Assembly: GCF_900113035.1 (NCBI RefSeq)
Contig: NZ_FONX01000004.1
Span: forward strand, 116,717-180,716
Origin: Paracidovorax wautersii
Lineage (GTDB): Bacteria; Pseudomonadota; Gammaproteobacteria; Burkholderiales; Burkholderiaceae_C
DNA length: 64,000 bases
Direction of reading: 5' to 3'
Shown here: positions 24,682 to 33,576 of the stretch, in pieces
How the letters are laid out: every line of letters begins with the position of its first letter
Numbering within the stretch: the stretch's first letter is position 1
Notes under the pieces: generated by a model
Databases searched by the model: none
Told to the model about the DNA's origin: nothing
Seen by the model: only the letters and a program-made list of their open reading frames with translations
Translations under genes and position numbers: made by a program

Positions 24682-26742
24682 TCAAGAAATTGCGGCCGGT
24701 GTCACTGAGCCAGCCGGCAGCAGCCCCGTCAGCGTTTCGCGCTCCAAGGCCATGTGCACCCAGTCAACCACTCCGCCACTGGGCTGGTAGCCGCTAACAA
24801 GCTCCTGGAGTACGGCACGAATCCCGGACACGTCATTTACAACTATCGCATGGCTCAGGGTATTGAGTCGGGACTCCAACTGCGACCAAGGAAGGAACTG
24901 TTCGTGAGCCTTCATGATGCGCTGATGCTGGGTCGACTTGGGATTGTCGCCAATCAGCAGTTCCTCATACAGCTTTTCGCCGGGGCGCAGGCCTGTTACG
25001 ATCAGTTCAATGTCGCCCTCAGGGTGGAGTTCATCGCGGACAGTCAAGCCTGACAACTCTATCATACGACGCGCCAAGTCGATAATCTTTACCGGCTGGC
25101 CCATGTCCAGTACGAACACGTCTCCACCTTGTCCCATGGCACCAGCCTGGATCACCAGTTGGGCCGCCTCGGGAATCGTCATGAAGTAGCGGGTAATTTC
25201 GGCATGCGTCAGCGTGACGGGGCCGCCATTGCTAATCTGCTGCCTAAAGAGCGGGACCACGGAGCCACTGGAACCCAGCACGTTACCGAAACGCACCATT
25301 GAGAACACTGTGGGTGTACCCAAATTCTGCTCGGCCAAGGCCTGCAACACCATCTCTGCCAATCGCTTGGTGGCACCCATGATATTGGTAGGCCGAACCG
25401 CTTTATCCGTACTGATTAACACAAAGTTGCGCACGCCATTACGCGCAGCCGCCTCCGCGCACACACGCGTGCCCCAGACGTTATTGCGTACGCCTTCTGC
25501 TGGATTGTGCTCAACCAGTGGCACATGCTTGTAGGCCGCTGCGTGATACACGGTATGCGGTTGCCAAGTTTTCATGATTTCCTGCATACGTGCCTTGTCG
25601 CAAACAGAGGCTAGCAACGGAACAATCTCGACTTCTGCGTCTTGTGATGGATGGAGCTCCAGAGTGGACGGTGTCTCATCGCTTACCCCCGCTGCTGACT
25701 CGCTCGTACTACGCCGTTCGCCGCTCAGAATGACCTGCAATTCCTGATGGATTTGATAAAGGGCAAATTCACTCATCTCCACAAGCAGCAACTGTTTAGG
25801 GCTGGTCTTGAGAATCTGGCGGCAGAGTTCACTACCGATACTGCCACCCGCGCCGGTGACCAGCACCGTTTTCCCGTGGGTACTGAGATTCAGCAGCAAC
25901 CCATTAGGTTTGACGGGTTCACGGCCCAAAAGATCGTCAATGTCCAACTCGCGTACATCGCCCAAGCTGACTTTTCCCGTTGCGATATCGCTCAGACCGG
26001 GTAGGGTGCGCACGGCTACTTTGTGGGGCTTGAGGCTGTTCAGAATCTCATTGCGCCGTTGCCGCGAAATGCTAGGCAGCGCCAACAGCACATCAGTGAT
26101 AGGCGATACATTGAAAATCTTCGAGAGCTCTGCTGGGTTGTGGATAGGCAAACCGTTGAGGACATGCCCATGAAGCCGATCATCGTCGTCCAGGAAACCC
26201 ACAACATGGATTTCCGGGCTGTTGGCCATGGCGGAGGCCAGTTGTCGACCTGCGTGTCCGGCGCCATAAACTAGCACCTGGGGCAGCGTTGCTTTGCGAA
26301 GTTGCTGGTGGTACAAGCCGCCCAGCCATATTCGGGCCGCAGCACGTGACGCCCCTACCAACATCAACAACATCATGGGTTGGATAAAGCCAACTGTTCG
26401 AGGGATACCTTCCACGCCCCAGAACGTGAAGACGGCTGCAAATGCCGTGGTGTACAGCACCATGGCACGTGCGACGGCCACCATAGCTGCCAGTCCGGTG
26501 TAACGAAATATTGCACGGTAAAAGCCAGATGTAATGAAAATAGGCAAGGCGAGTATCACTGAAACCACACTCGCTAAAAGGACTGAGGAATCTAGCAATA
26601 CCCAGAACCCTAGACGCAAGTAAAAGGCGAGCCAGACAGAGATGATGCAAAGGCACCCATCTAGCGTCAGGACCACCCCACGCTTGACCGAGCGTGGCAG
26701 AGATAGTGCCCGCGCGGCCCAACGTCCCAGGGCATGCATCAT
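24682..26742 (-). CDS. Membrane-bound nucleotide-sugar 4,6-dehydratase (WbpM/PglF/CapD family)
   Basis: 686 residues. About four membrane helices (residues 20-130) precede a first nucleotide-binding domain ('VLVYGAGHAGRQLASAM') and a catalytic SDR domain ('VLVTGAGGSIGSELCRQILK'). The catalytic site has 'STDKAVRPTNIMGATK', with Met in place of the usual SDR Tyr, as known for WbpM/FlaA1-type enzymes. It converts UDP-GlcNAc to the 4-keto-6-deoxy sugar at the inner membrane. ATG 26742 is chosen for its AGAGGTGA ribosome site. It is the last gene of the polysaccharide run; its C-terminal dozen residues overlap an IS remnant and may not be original. Confidence 0.9.
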   Translation of the reverse strand: MMHALGRWAARALSLPRSVKRGVVLTLDGCLCIISVWLAFYLRLGFWVLLDSSVLLASVVSVILALPIFITSGFYRAIFRYTGLAAMVAVARAMVLYTTAFAAVFTFWGVEGIPRTVGFIQPMMLLMLVGASRAAARIWLGGLYHQQLRKATLPQVLVYGAGHAGRQLASAMANSPEIHVVGFLDDDDRLHGHVLNGLPIHNPAELSKIFNVSPITDVLLALPSISRQRRNEILNSLKPHKVAVRTLPGLSDIATGKVSLGDVRELDIDDLLGREPVKPNGLLLNLSTHGKTVLVTGAGGSIGSELCRQILKTSPKQLLLVEMSEFALYQIHQELQVILSGERRSTSESAAGVSDETPSTLELHPSQDAEVEIVPLLASVCDKARMQEIMKTWQPHTVYHAAAYKHVPLVEHNPAEGVRNNVWGTRVCAEAAARNGVRNFVLISTDKAVRPTNIMGATKRLAEMVLQALAEQNLGTPTVFSMVRFGNVLGSSGSVVPLFRQQISNGGPVTLTHAEITRYFMTIPEAAQLVIQAGAMGQGGDVFVLDMGQPVKIIDLARRMIELSGLTVRDELHPEGDIELIVTGLRPGEKLYEELLIGDNPKSTQHQRIMKAHEQFLPWSQLESRLNTLSHAIVVNDVSGIRAVLQELVSGYQPSGGVVDWVHMALERETLTGLLPAGSVTPAAIS

Positions 26743-26800
26743 GGCGTCACCTCTGACTCGACAGCGCAAGATTTTCTGCATTTTGAATTTAGATGGTCAT

Positions 26801-27400
26801 TCATTGCTTGTACTCATCGTTAGTGGTGTCGATGGCCTCTCCAGGTCGTAGCGTTGTCCCTGCAGATATAGTCACGCCATATCCCAACGCAGACCCGGCC
26901 TGCATCCACGCTCCCTTTCCCAGGACTGATCCGCCAGCCATGCTGGCGTTGACGCCTAGGTGACCATAGTCCTTGACTACGGCGTGGTGATCAACCACGG
27001 CGCCGCAGTTCACGATGGTGCCTTTGCCCAATTGTGCTTCGGTACCGATGACGGCTCCAGCCATGACGGCAGAGCCGGTACCTAGCAGTGCGCTTGGCGC
27101 CAAGAACGCCCGGGGATGAATCACGGTGGCGAATGCAAAACCCCCTGCAGTCAACTGCTGCATCACCTTCTCTCGCACCGGGTTGGCCCCTATGGCCACC
27201 ATGACCTGATCGAAGCGAGAACGGTGGCTGGAGACGCTGGCTATGGATCCCAGCACGGCTGCCCCCAGCATCGGATATCTCGCAGGCAATGCATCGTCGA
27301 GAAATCCGATCACGTCGAACATACCTGACAAATGCGCCGCCTCGGCTACCGAACGACCATGTCCACCAGCCCCAATCACGAGCAAACGAATCTTGGTCAT
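26801..27400 (-). CDS. NeuD/PglD-type sugar N/O-acyltransferase
   Basis: 199 residues. The N-terminal Rossmann-like part 'RLLVIGAGGHGRSVAEAA' (residues 4-21) followed by a left-handed beta-helix of hexapeptide repeats ('GTGSAVMAGAVIGTEAQLGKGTIVNCGAVVDHHAVV') is the NeuD/PglD architecture. Here the catalytic His is in 'VDHHAVV'. PglD acetylates the 4-amino group of a UDP-amino sugar in bacillosamine synthesis. Its ATG shares one base with the stop of the phosphoglycosyltransferase gene (TGATG at 27402-27398), so translation is coupled. A dedicated 4-aminotransferase is not next to it. Confidence 0.85.
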   Translation of the reverse strand: MTKIRLLVIGAGGHGRSVAEAAHLSGMFDVIGFLDDALPARYPMLGAAVLGSIASVSSHRSRFDQVMVAIGANPVREKVMQQLTAGGFAFATVIHPRAFLAPSALLGTGSAVMAGAVIGTEAQLGKGTIVNCGAVVDHHAVVKDYGHLGVNASMAGGSVLGKGAWMQAGSALGYGVTISAGTTLRPGEAIDTTNDEYKQ

Positions 27401-27960
27401 CAGTGTGACACTCCTTCTCGTTGCACGACCTTCAAGAAGGTGAGCCAAACGATCCTGAAGTCGAACCAGAGGCTTCGGCGATGCAGGTACTCGACGTCCA
27501 GCGCCACTTTCTGAGGGATGGGCAATTCATCACGGCCGTTGACCTGTGCCCAGCCAGTGAGCCCCGGGGTAAGACTATGTACACCCGCCTGAGTCCGGGC
27601 CTGTATCAAGTCGTGCTGGTTAAAGAGTGCCGGCCTGGGACCGACAAAGCTCATGTCCCCGCGCAGGATGCTCCAGAGCTGTGGCAATTCGTCTAGGCTG
27701 CTCTTACGTAGGAAGGAGCCGATGGGGGTCAGATGGCTTGCCGGGTTGGACAGCAGGTGGGTGGCCACTGCAGGTGTTCCCACGCGCATGCTGCGGAACT
27801 TGGGCATGCGGAATATGGCATTATTTCGTCCGACACGGTCTGACCAATAAAGTGCGGGTCCGGCGGACGTGAGCTTTACGGCTAAAACTATAAAAAGTAA
27901 GGGTAACGCTAGTGCCGTACTAGCGACTAGCCCAAGCAGCAGATCAAGGAGTCGTTTCAT
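27400..27960 (-). CDS. Monotopic phosphoglycosyltransferase (PglC-type initiating sugar transferase)
   Basis: 186 residues, the minimal PglC size. A single reentrant hydrophobic helix at residues 5-30 precedes 'RMPKFRSMRVGT' and the catalytic Asp-Glu dyad in 'SLDELPQLWSILRGDMSFVGPRPAL'. 'TPGLTGWAQVNGRDELP' is the conserved substrate loop. It transfers a sugar phosphate from UDP-sugar to undecaprenyl phosphate and so starts repeat-unit assembly. It overlaps the upstream reductase gene by four bases (27957-27960). Confidence 0.92.
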   Translation of the reverse strand: MKRLLDLLLGLVASTALALPLLFIVLAVKLTSAGPALYWSDRVGRNNAIFRMPKFRSMRVGTPAVATHLLSNPASHLTPIGSFLRKSSLDELPQLWSILRGDMSFVGPRPALFNQHDLIQARTQAGVHSLTPGLTGWAQVNGRDELPIPQKVALDVEYLHRRSLWFDFRIVWLTFLKVVQREGVSH

Positions 27961-28928
27961 TTTTCTCTAAGATAGGCGCTAACCGTAGCGCTGAGCTCTT
28001 CGGCCATGGAGTGCGACGGCTTCCAACCCAGCACGTGACGCGTATGAGTGATATCGACTTGCAAGGACTCGCACAGCCGTTGAATCGTGTCCTTGCGACC
28101 AACTGCATTGGCCAAGAAGCGCAGCAACGCTGGTGGTGCCGGCAGCAGGCGAGCAGGGCGGTTCAAAGCCGTGCCGACGCGTTGCAGCAGTACGGGCGTA
28201 GATATATCGTCACCGTCGCTGACTAAGAATGTGTGGCCTGTTGCATTGGGGTGGAGTATACAGGCTAATAATAAATCAATCAGATTGCCCAGTCCCACCA
28301 TGCTGCGCCTATTGTCCACACTGGCCAACGGAAGTGGCAGACCGCGTTGTATGGCAGAAAGCATCTGCCGGAAATTTGCGCGCACTCCTGGTCCATAAAC
28401 GAGAGGGGGACGCACTATCACTAAACCCATTGTTGTCTCAGATGCGATCTGGCGCAGGCCTTGTTCTGCCTCCATTTTGGACACGCCATACGGGTCAAGA
28501 GGCGATGGGGTATCATCGCTACGGAATGGACGGCCCTTAGGAGTACGTTCTCCATTTACCTTAATGGAACTTATGAAAACGAAGCGATTTACGCCAGCGG
28601 CGGCGGCTTGCCTTGCCAAGTTGAGTGTGCCCTCAACATTAGCTGCGCGAAACGCTGCGAGTGGATCAAGCTCGGTATCGTTCATGACGTGGACGCGCGC
28701 AGCCGCATGGACCACGCATGAAATTCCCGCGAGTGCGAGGCTCCAGTCTTGTGTTGCCGATAAGTCACCGGTGAAAACCACCTCGGAATTGATGCTGTCG
28801 GCTGGCGGCTCACGGAGCGCCCCACGAACTGCTAAGCCTTCCGCTGCAAGCCTTGCACATAAAGCGCTACCTACAAAGCCTGTAGCGCCAGTGATTAAAA
28901 TTCTTTCAGGAATCACAATAAATCTCAT
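27957..28928 (-). CDS. NAD-dependent epimerase/dehydratase, WbpV-like 4-keto reductase
   Basis: 323 residues, extended SDR. 'ILITGATGFVGSALCARLAAEGL' gives the NAD motif, 'VVHAAARVHVMND' the second conserved block, and 'DPYGVSKMEAEQGL' the YxxxK catalytic pair. Proteins of this type next to a small phosphoglycosyltransferase and a WbpM homologue reduce UDP-4-keto-6-deoxy-GlcNAc to UDP-QuiNAc or epimerise it. The assignment among reductase and epimerase activities is inference from context. Moderate GC, between the AT-rich core and the chromosome. Confidence 0.83.
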   Translation of the reverse strand: MRFIVIPERILITGATGFVGSALCARLAAEGLAVRGALREPPADSINSEVVFTGDLSATQDWSLALAGISCVVHAAARVHVMNDTELDPLAAFRAANVEGTLNLARQAAAAGVNRFVFISSIKVNGERTPKGRPFRSDDTPSPLDPYGVSKMEAEQGLRQIASETTMGLVIVRPPLVYGPGVRANFRQMLSAIQRGLPLPLASVDNRRSMVGLGNLIDLLLACILHPNATGHTFLVSDGDDISTPVLLQRVGTALNRPARLLPAPPALLRFLANAVGRKDTIQRLCESLQVDITHTRHVLGWKPSHSMAEELSATVSAYLREK

Positions 28929-28960
28929 TGGGTGCGTGCCTCCTCTGCGGAAAGCGCGCG

Positions 28961-30199
28961 TTACAGCGAGTTGTCGAGAAGCGCGTCATGGAAATGAAGC
29001 TCCAGAGCATCGATCAAAACATCGCGATCAAATTCACGTTTGCCATAGGCACGCCCACGCTCGCCCATAGCCCTTCGCTGATCCGCAGTCAATTCCGAAA
29101 GGCGCAATACGTTTTCAGCCAGTCCAGCACCATCGCCAGCGCACGTCACTAGGCCTCCTTCAGATTCTTCTATCACCTTTCTGCCCTCGCCATCGAGCAT
29201 TCCTAAAAGCGGGATGCCTACGCCCAAGTAACTCTGAACTTTTCCGGGGATAGTCAAGGAAAAAATCGGATCAGATTTAAGACTGACCAATAAAGCATCA
29301 GCGCCGCTGAAGAATGAAGGCATGCGCTCAAGTGGAAAACGGCCCAACATGATGAGTCGATTCTGCAGGCCACGCTTTGCGACCTCATCGCATACATATC
29401 CAGCAGCACGCCCGTCCCCCACCACCAACCAGCGAATGTCTTGGCGGTGTTTTAGCCGCTCTGCTGCATCGATAATGGCTGGAAAGTCCTGAGCCTCTCC
29501 GATGTTGCCTGCAAATAGGATGTTGAATCCATCGGCATATGGTTCCAGTTCTGGTGCTGGCTTGACGGCATCCAGCGCACCACTGAAAAGTCCTTCAGTC
29601 CACCCGGGAAAGTAGCGGATGCGATCTCCGGCTGATCCCGCATATTTTTCGACAGAATGAGCGAAGCCACGAGATTGCACCAAAATGCGGTCGCAGCGGC
29701 GGTAAATAAAAGACACCATGTGCCCAACCAACCTCAGAACCCGCTGTGATCTAACTACGCCTACCGCTGACAAGGTTTCTGGCCAAAGATCCAATACCCA
29801 AAGTAACAGGGGACTCATCTTCAGCCGCCGTAAAAGTACGGCTGGCAGTACAGCTGTGATGGGCGAAGGCTCAAAAGAAAATATAGCATCGAACTGCTGA
29901 CCTCTTAACTTCCAAGAGCCACAGATGGCTGCAGACACCGCGAAGCTGAGATAATTGAGCATGAGCCGAATAGCGCCTTTACCCCGCGGCGCCATGGGGA
30001 CGCGCAGTACCTGAGCACCCGCGAATAGTGAAAAATTCTCAGGATGTGCTTTAAATTCAAGAAATATCACTCCCTCAGGATAGTTTGGATACCCGGTGAG
30101 CACGGTCACTTCATGGCCGCGCTTGACGAGTTCCGTTACCAACTCATTGACGCGGAAATTTTCAGGCCAGAAATACTGGCTGATGACCAAGAGCCGCAT
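28961..30199 (-). CDS. wbuB: WbuB-family glycosyltransferase (FucNAc transferase)
   Basis: 412 residues, GT4 fold. 'MRLLVISQYFWPENFRVNEL' and 'VTVLTGYPNYPEG' are the WbuB signature. The donor site is in 'FNILFAGNIGEAQDFPAIIDAAERL' and 'FSGADALLVSLKSDPIFSLTIPGKVQSYLGVGIP'. In E. coli O26 and relatives WbuB follows fnlABC and transfers L-FucNAc, the same order as here. The ATG at 30199 is preferred to an upstream start at 30226 because the protein family begins with this Met. Confidence 0.9.
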   Translation of the reverse strand: MRLLVISQYFWPENFRVNELVTELVKRGHEVTVLTGYPNYPEGVIFLEFKAHPENFSLFAGAQVLRVPMAPRGKGAIRLMLNYLSFAVSAAICGSWKLRGQQFDAIFSFEPSPITAVLPAVLLRRLKMSPLLLWVLDLWPETLSAVGVVRSQRVLRLVGHMVSFIYRRCDRILVQSRGFAHSVEKYAGSAGDRIRYFPGWTEGLFSGALDAVKPAPELEPYADGFNILFAGNIGEAQDFPAIIDAAERLKHRQDIRWLVVGDGRAAGYVCDEVAKRGLQNRLIMLGRFPLERMPSFFSGADALLVSLKSDPIFSLTIPGKVQSYLGVGIPLLGMLDGEGRKVIEESEGGLVTCAGDGAGLAENVLRLSELTADQRRAMGERGRAYGKREFDRDVLIDALELHFHDALLDNSL

Positions 30200-30203
30200 G
30201 TAT

Positions 30204-31346
30204 TCAGTCGTATTTGCGCCAGACAACGCGATTTACATAGTCGGTGTAGCTAAGAATGATGCGTAACACCTTATCAGATACATTCGGCATGCTGTAGTCG
30301 CTGACTTGTCGCAAAAGACGCGTGTCAGCGCTAGGTTGAGATGCCAGAACGGCCAAGCCTTGGCAGACACGTTCTACATTCAGCCCCACCATCATCACTG
30401 CAGCCTCTTCCATTCCTTCAGGGCGCTCATGCGCCTCGCGCAGATTAAGTGCCGGGAAATTGAGGATGGAGGATTCCTCGTTAATAGTACCGCTGTCCGA
30501 CAATGTGGCTTTAGCAGATAGCTGTAAATGTACATAGTCGTGAAAACCTAGGGGCTTGAGCAAGCGAACACCAGAATGAAAGCTAGCTCCTGTGGCTTCA
30601 ACTCGCTTCATCGTGCGTGGATGAGTAGAAACTATAACTGGGAGGCCGCTATCTTCTGCAATAGTATTGAGAATATTAACCAGTTTGCCGAAATTGATTT
30701 CGGACTCTATATTTTCCTCGCGATGGGTGCTAACCACAAAGAACTTGCGGCGCTCCAAGCCTAAGCGCGTTAAAATATTGGATGCATCGATGCGCATTCG
30801 ATAATGGGTCAGCACTTCGTACATCGGACTGCCGGTCTTTATCACCATGTCTGGCGGAAGTCCTTCTCGGAGCAAATATTCGCGAGCGATACTGCTGTAG
30901 GTGAGGTTGATGTCGGATGTGTGATCTACAATGCGACGGTTTGTTTCCTCCGGAACGCGCTGATCAAAACAGCGATTTCCAGCTTCCATATGGAATATGG
31001 GGATTTTGCGACGCTTGGCTGGAATAACCGAAAGACAACTGTTGGTATCGCCCAAAACGAGCATGGCTTCAGGCTTCTCCCGATCAAGCACAGCATCCAC
31101 CGCTGAGATCAGGTTTCCGATGGTTTGTGCGGCATTTGCGCCCGCAGTACCGAGAAAGTGATCTGGCTTACGTACCCCTAGATCGTCGAAGAATACTTGA
31201 TTGAGCTCATAATCGTAGTTTTGACCAGTATGAATCAGCACATGATCGCAATTTTCATCTAGGCGAGCCATGACGCGGGACAAGCGGATGATTTCGGGCC
31301 GAGTGCCTACTACGGTCAATACCTTTAGTTTTTTGATGGTGGTCAT
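30204..31346 (-). CDS. fnlC: UDP-N-acetylglucosamine 2-epimerase-like, UDP-L-FucNAc forming
   Basis: 380 residues, non-hydrolysing 2-epimerase fold. 'LTVVGTRPEIIRLSRVMARLD' is the N-terminal motif, 'MLVLGDTNSCLS' and 'IPIFHMEAGNRCFDQRVPEETNRRIVDH' line the active site, and 'LSDSGTINEESSILNFPALNLREAHERPEG' binds UDP. FnlC/WbjD performs the last step, C2 epimerisation to UDP-N-acetyl-L-fucosamine. It overlaps fnlB by four bases (31343-31346) and wbuB follows four bases after its stop. Confidence 0.93.
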   Translation of the reverse strand: MTTIKKLKVLTVVGTRPEIIRLSRVMARLDENCDHVLIHTGQNYDYELNQVFFDDLGVRKPDHFLGTAGANAAQTIGNLISAVDAVLDREKPEAMLVLGDTNSCLSVIPAKRRKIPIFHMEAGNRCFDQRVPEETNRRIVDHTSDINLTYSSIAREYLLREGLPPDMVIKTGSPMYEVLTHYRMRIDASNILTRLGLERRKFFVVSTHREENIESEINFGKLVNILNTIAEDSGLPVIVSTHPRTMKRVEATGASFHSGVRLLKPLGFHDYVHLQLSAKATLSDSGTINEESSILNFPALNLREAHERPEGMEEAAVMMVGLNVERVCQGLAVLASQPSADTRLLRQVSDYSMPNVSDKVLRIILSYTDYVNRVVWRKYD

Positions 31347-32455
31347 GGATTCACTTTCATCGCGATGGTGTCTGGCCTCTCATGATCAAATATTTCGTTG
31401 GCCCATAACATTACAATCATTTCGTCTTGGCCGATATTTGTGATGTCATGTGTCCAGCCGGGCACGGTTTCGACGATCTGTGCCTCACCACCGCGAGTGA
31501 CTAGTTCATAGGTCTCGCCGGTGGCGACTTGTCGGAAGCCGAAGCGTGCTGTACCCTTGATTACAAGAAACTTTTCAGTTTTAGTGTGGTGGTAATGACC
31601 GCCACGGGTTATGCCGGGGCGAGCAGTGAAGTAGGAGAACTGACCGCTTTCCCGCGTTTTGAGCATCTCTACGAAGGTACCGCGGGGATCGTCGTGGCGT
31701 GAAACTGTATAGACAAAATCCTCCGCTGGTAGGTAGCTGATATAAGTGGAGTACAATGCGCGCAAAAAGCCTGTACCCACCGCGGGTACGACCATGGATT
31801 CACGCATTTCGGCGAAACTGCGCAACGTATCGACGAGTTCGCCCACTGTAGTCTCGTAGAGCGGGGCAATCTGGGCCTGACCGCCTCCTGCAGTTGGTTC
31901 ATCCACGATGGACAGGAAGCTATCGACCACATCGTCCACATAGACTAAGCGCAAGGCGGCTGCTGTATCGTTGATCTGAATCGGAATTTTACGCGTGATG
32001 TTGTAGCAAAAGGTAGCAACGGCAGAATTGTATTGCGGCCGGCACCACTTGCCGAATACGTTAGGCAGGCGGAATACATGTACTGGCGCGCCAGTGGCGC
32101 GGCCGTAGTCCAGAACGGCATCCTCGGCCGCTTTTTTGCTGAGCCCATATGCGTTGTCCAGCGCCGCCTGTGTGGATGAAGCCAGTACCAAGGGAAGAGG
32201 TCGACCGGACTTACGCAATGCGTCGCATAGGGCAAGAGTGGCGTCTTTATTACCGGCGGTAAACTCGTTTTCGGTTTTGGGGCGGTTCACGCCAGCAAGG
32301 TGGAACACGATGTCGGCGCAAGCCAGCGCCGCGACGCGGTCGGCTTCACTGCTGGAGCGCAGGATGGGCAGCACTGTATGTCCTTGTTCACGGGCGCGCA
32401 GGCTGAAGTTCGTGCCGATAAACCCATTGGCTCCGGTGACGGCGATATTGGCCAC
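31343..32455 (-). CDS. fnlB: FnlB/WbjC-type reductase with C-terminal cupin
   Basis: 370 residues. An N-terminal SDR domain ('IAVTGANGFIGTNFSLRAREQG', 'DNAYGLSKKAAEDAVL' with the YxxxK pair) is followed from about residue 250 by a cupin ('DPRGTFVEMLKTRESGQFSYF', 'RGGHYHHTKTEKFLVIKG'). This two-domain form is typical of WbjC, which reduces the 4-keto intermediate to UDP-N-acetyl-6-deoxy-talosamine. It lies between fnlA (3-base gap) and fnlC (4-base overlap) in the canonical order. Confidence 0.92.
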   Translation of the reverse strand: MANIAVTGANGFIGTNFSLRAREQGHTVLPILRSSSEADRVAALACADIVFHLAGVNRPKTENEFTAGNKDATLALCDALRKSGRPLPLVLASSTQAALDNAYGLSKKAAEDAVLDYGRATGAPVHVFRLPNVFGKWCRPQYNSAVATFCYNITRKIPIQINDTAAALRLVYVDDVVDSFLSIVDEPTAGGGQAQIAPLYETTVGELVDTLRSFAEMRESMVVPAVGTGFLRALYSTYISYLPAEDFVYTVSRHDDPRGTFVEMLKTRESGQFSYFTARPGITRGGHYHHTKTEKFLVIKGTARFGFRQVATGETYELVTRGGEAQIVETVPGWTHDITNIGQDEMIVMLWANEIFDHERPDTIAMKVNP

Positions 32456-32458
32456 TGA

Positions 32459-33493
32459 TTAGTCCTCCCCCAATGGGTATTCACCGCTCGCGATGCGCTG
32501 CATAAAATTCAGCTTAAGCAGCAATTGCTTCATGCCCTCAACATCCAGACGATTTGTGTTGTGGGAGTTGTAGTCCTCGGCATGGCTGATCTTCTCCTCA
32601 CCCTGCTCTACGAACTTGGAGTAGTTGAGGTCGCGGCCGTCGGCAGGTACGCGATAGTAGCCGCCCATGTCTTCGGCCGAGGCCATTTCCTCGCGGCTAA
32701 GCAGCGCTTCATACAATTTTTCACCATGGCGCGTACCGATTTTACGCACCTCATGGTCTGGCTTATTCATTAGACTCAACAGTGCCTTGGTTAAAACCTC
32801 TACGGTGGCTGCTGGCGCCTTTTGCACAAAGATATCTCCATTACTGCCGTTTTTGAAGGCGTAGAGCACTAGTTCAACGGCGTCGTCCAGCGTCATCATA
32901 AAACGGGTCATGGCGGGGTCCGTCACCGTAATTGCCTCACCTTTGAGGACTTGATTCACGAACAGCGGGATCACGGACCCGCGCGATGCCATGACGTTAC
33001 CGTAGCGGGTGCCGCAAATAGTCGTATCTGTACCTTCGAGGTTGCGTGATTTAGCAACCATCACTTTTTCCATCATCGCCTTCGAGATGCCCATGGCATT
33101 GATTGGGTAAACAGCCTTGTCTGTGCTGAGGCATACGACACGTTTCACACCAGCATCGATCGCAGTGGTTAGCACATTATCGGTACCATAAACATTGGTG
33201 CGAACTGCTTCCATCGGGTGGAACTCACAGGAAGGAACCTGTTTGAGGGCTGCTGCATGGAACACAAAATCGACATGGCGCATGGCGTCTGCCAAAGCGC
33301 GTGGCTCACGAACATCTCCAATGTAGAATTTCAGTTTGGAGCTTTTATAGTGCTTTCGCATGTCGTCCTGCTTTTTTTCGTCTCGACTAAAGATGCGGAT
33401 TTCGCTGATATCCGAATCCAAGAAGCCACGCAAAACGGCGTTGCCAAACGAGCCAGTTCCCCCGGTGATCAAAAGTTTTTTATTATTAAACAT
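32459..33493 (-). CDS. fnlA: FnlA/WbjB-type UDP-GlcNAc 4,6-dehydratase/5- and 3-epimerase
   Basis: 344 residues. 'LLITGGTGSFGNAVLRGFLDSD' is the NAD motif, and 'STDKAVYPINAMGISKAMMEKVMVA' holds the catalytic site, where Met of 'MGISK' replaces the usual Tyr, as known for CapE/FnlA enzymes. It performs the first step toward UDP-L-FucNAc: dehydration of UDP-GlcNAc and epimerisation. The ribosome site CAGGA lies 8 bases before the ATG. The AT-rich 83-base gap upstream may carry a promoter. Confidence 0.94.
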   Translation of the reverse strand: MFNNKKLLITGGTGSFGNAVLRGFLDSDISEIRIFSRDEKKQDDMRKHYKSSKLKFYIGDVREPRALADAMRHVDFVFHAAALKQVPSCEFHPMEAVRTNVYGTDNVLTTAIDAGVKRVVCLSTDKAVYPINAMGISKAMMEKVMVAKSRNLEGTDTTICGTRYGNVMASRGSVIPLFVNQVLKGEAITVTDPAMTRFMMTLDDAVELVLYAFKNGSNGDIFVQKAPAATVEVLTKALLSLMNKPDHEVRKIGTRHGEKLYEALLSREEMASAEDMGGYYRVPADGRDLNYSKFVEQGEEKISHAEDYNSHNTNRLDVEGMKQLLLKLNFMQRIASGEYPLGED

Positions 33494-33576
33494 TTAGCGA
33501 TCCTGATTAAATTAATAAATGCATGGGCAAATTGCAAAAAATTCACATATTGAATATTTTTTGTGCATGAACGTGT
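33494..33576 (-). promoter_or_regulatory. AT-rich gap before fnlA, possible promoter
   Basis: One of the few gaps in the tightly packed run. On the - strand it contains TTGCAA, a 17-base spacer and TAATTT shortly before the fnlA ribosome site, and a hairpin-prone AAATATTCAATATG stretch. The -10 match is poor, so a separate fnl promoter is only a suggestion. Confidence 0.25.

Noticed and set aside
24799..26560. Several short + strand frames opposite the WbpM-like gene
   Set aside because: They are out of phase with each other, have no motifs and lie opposite a full-length recognised enzyme.
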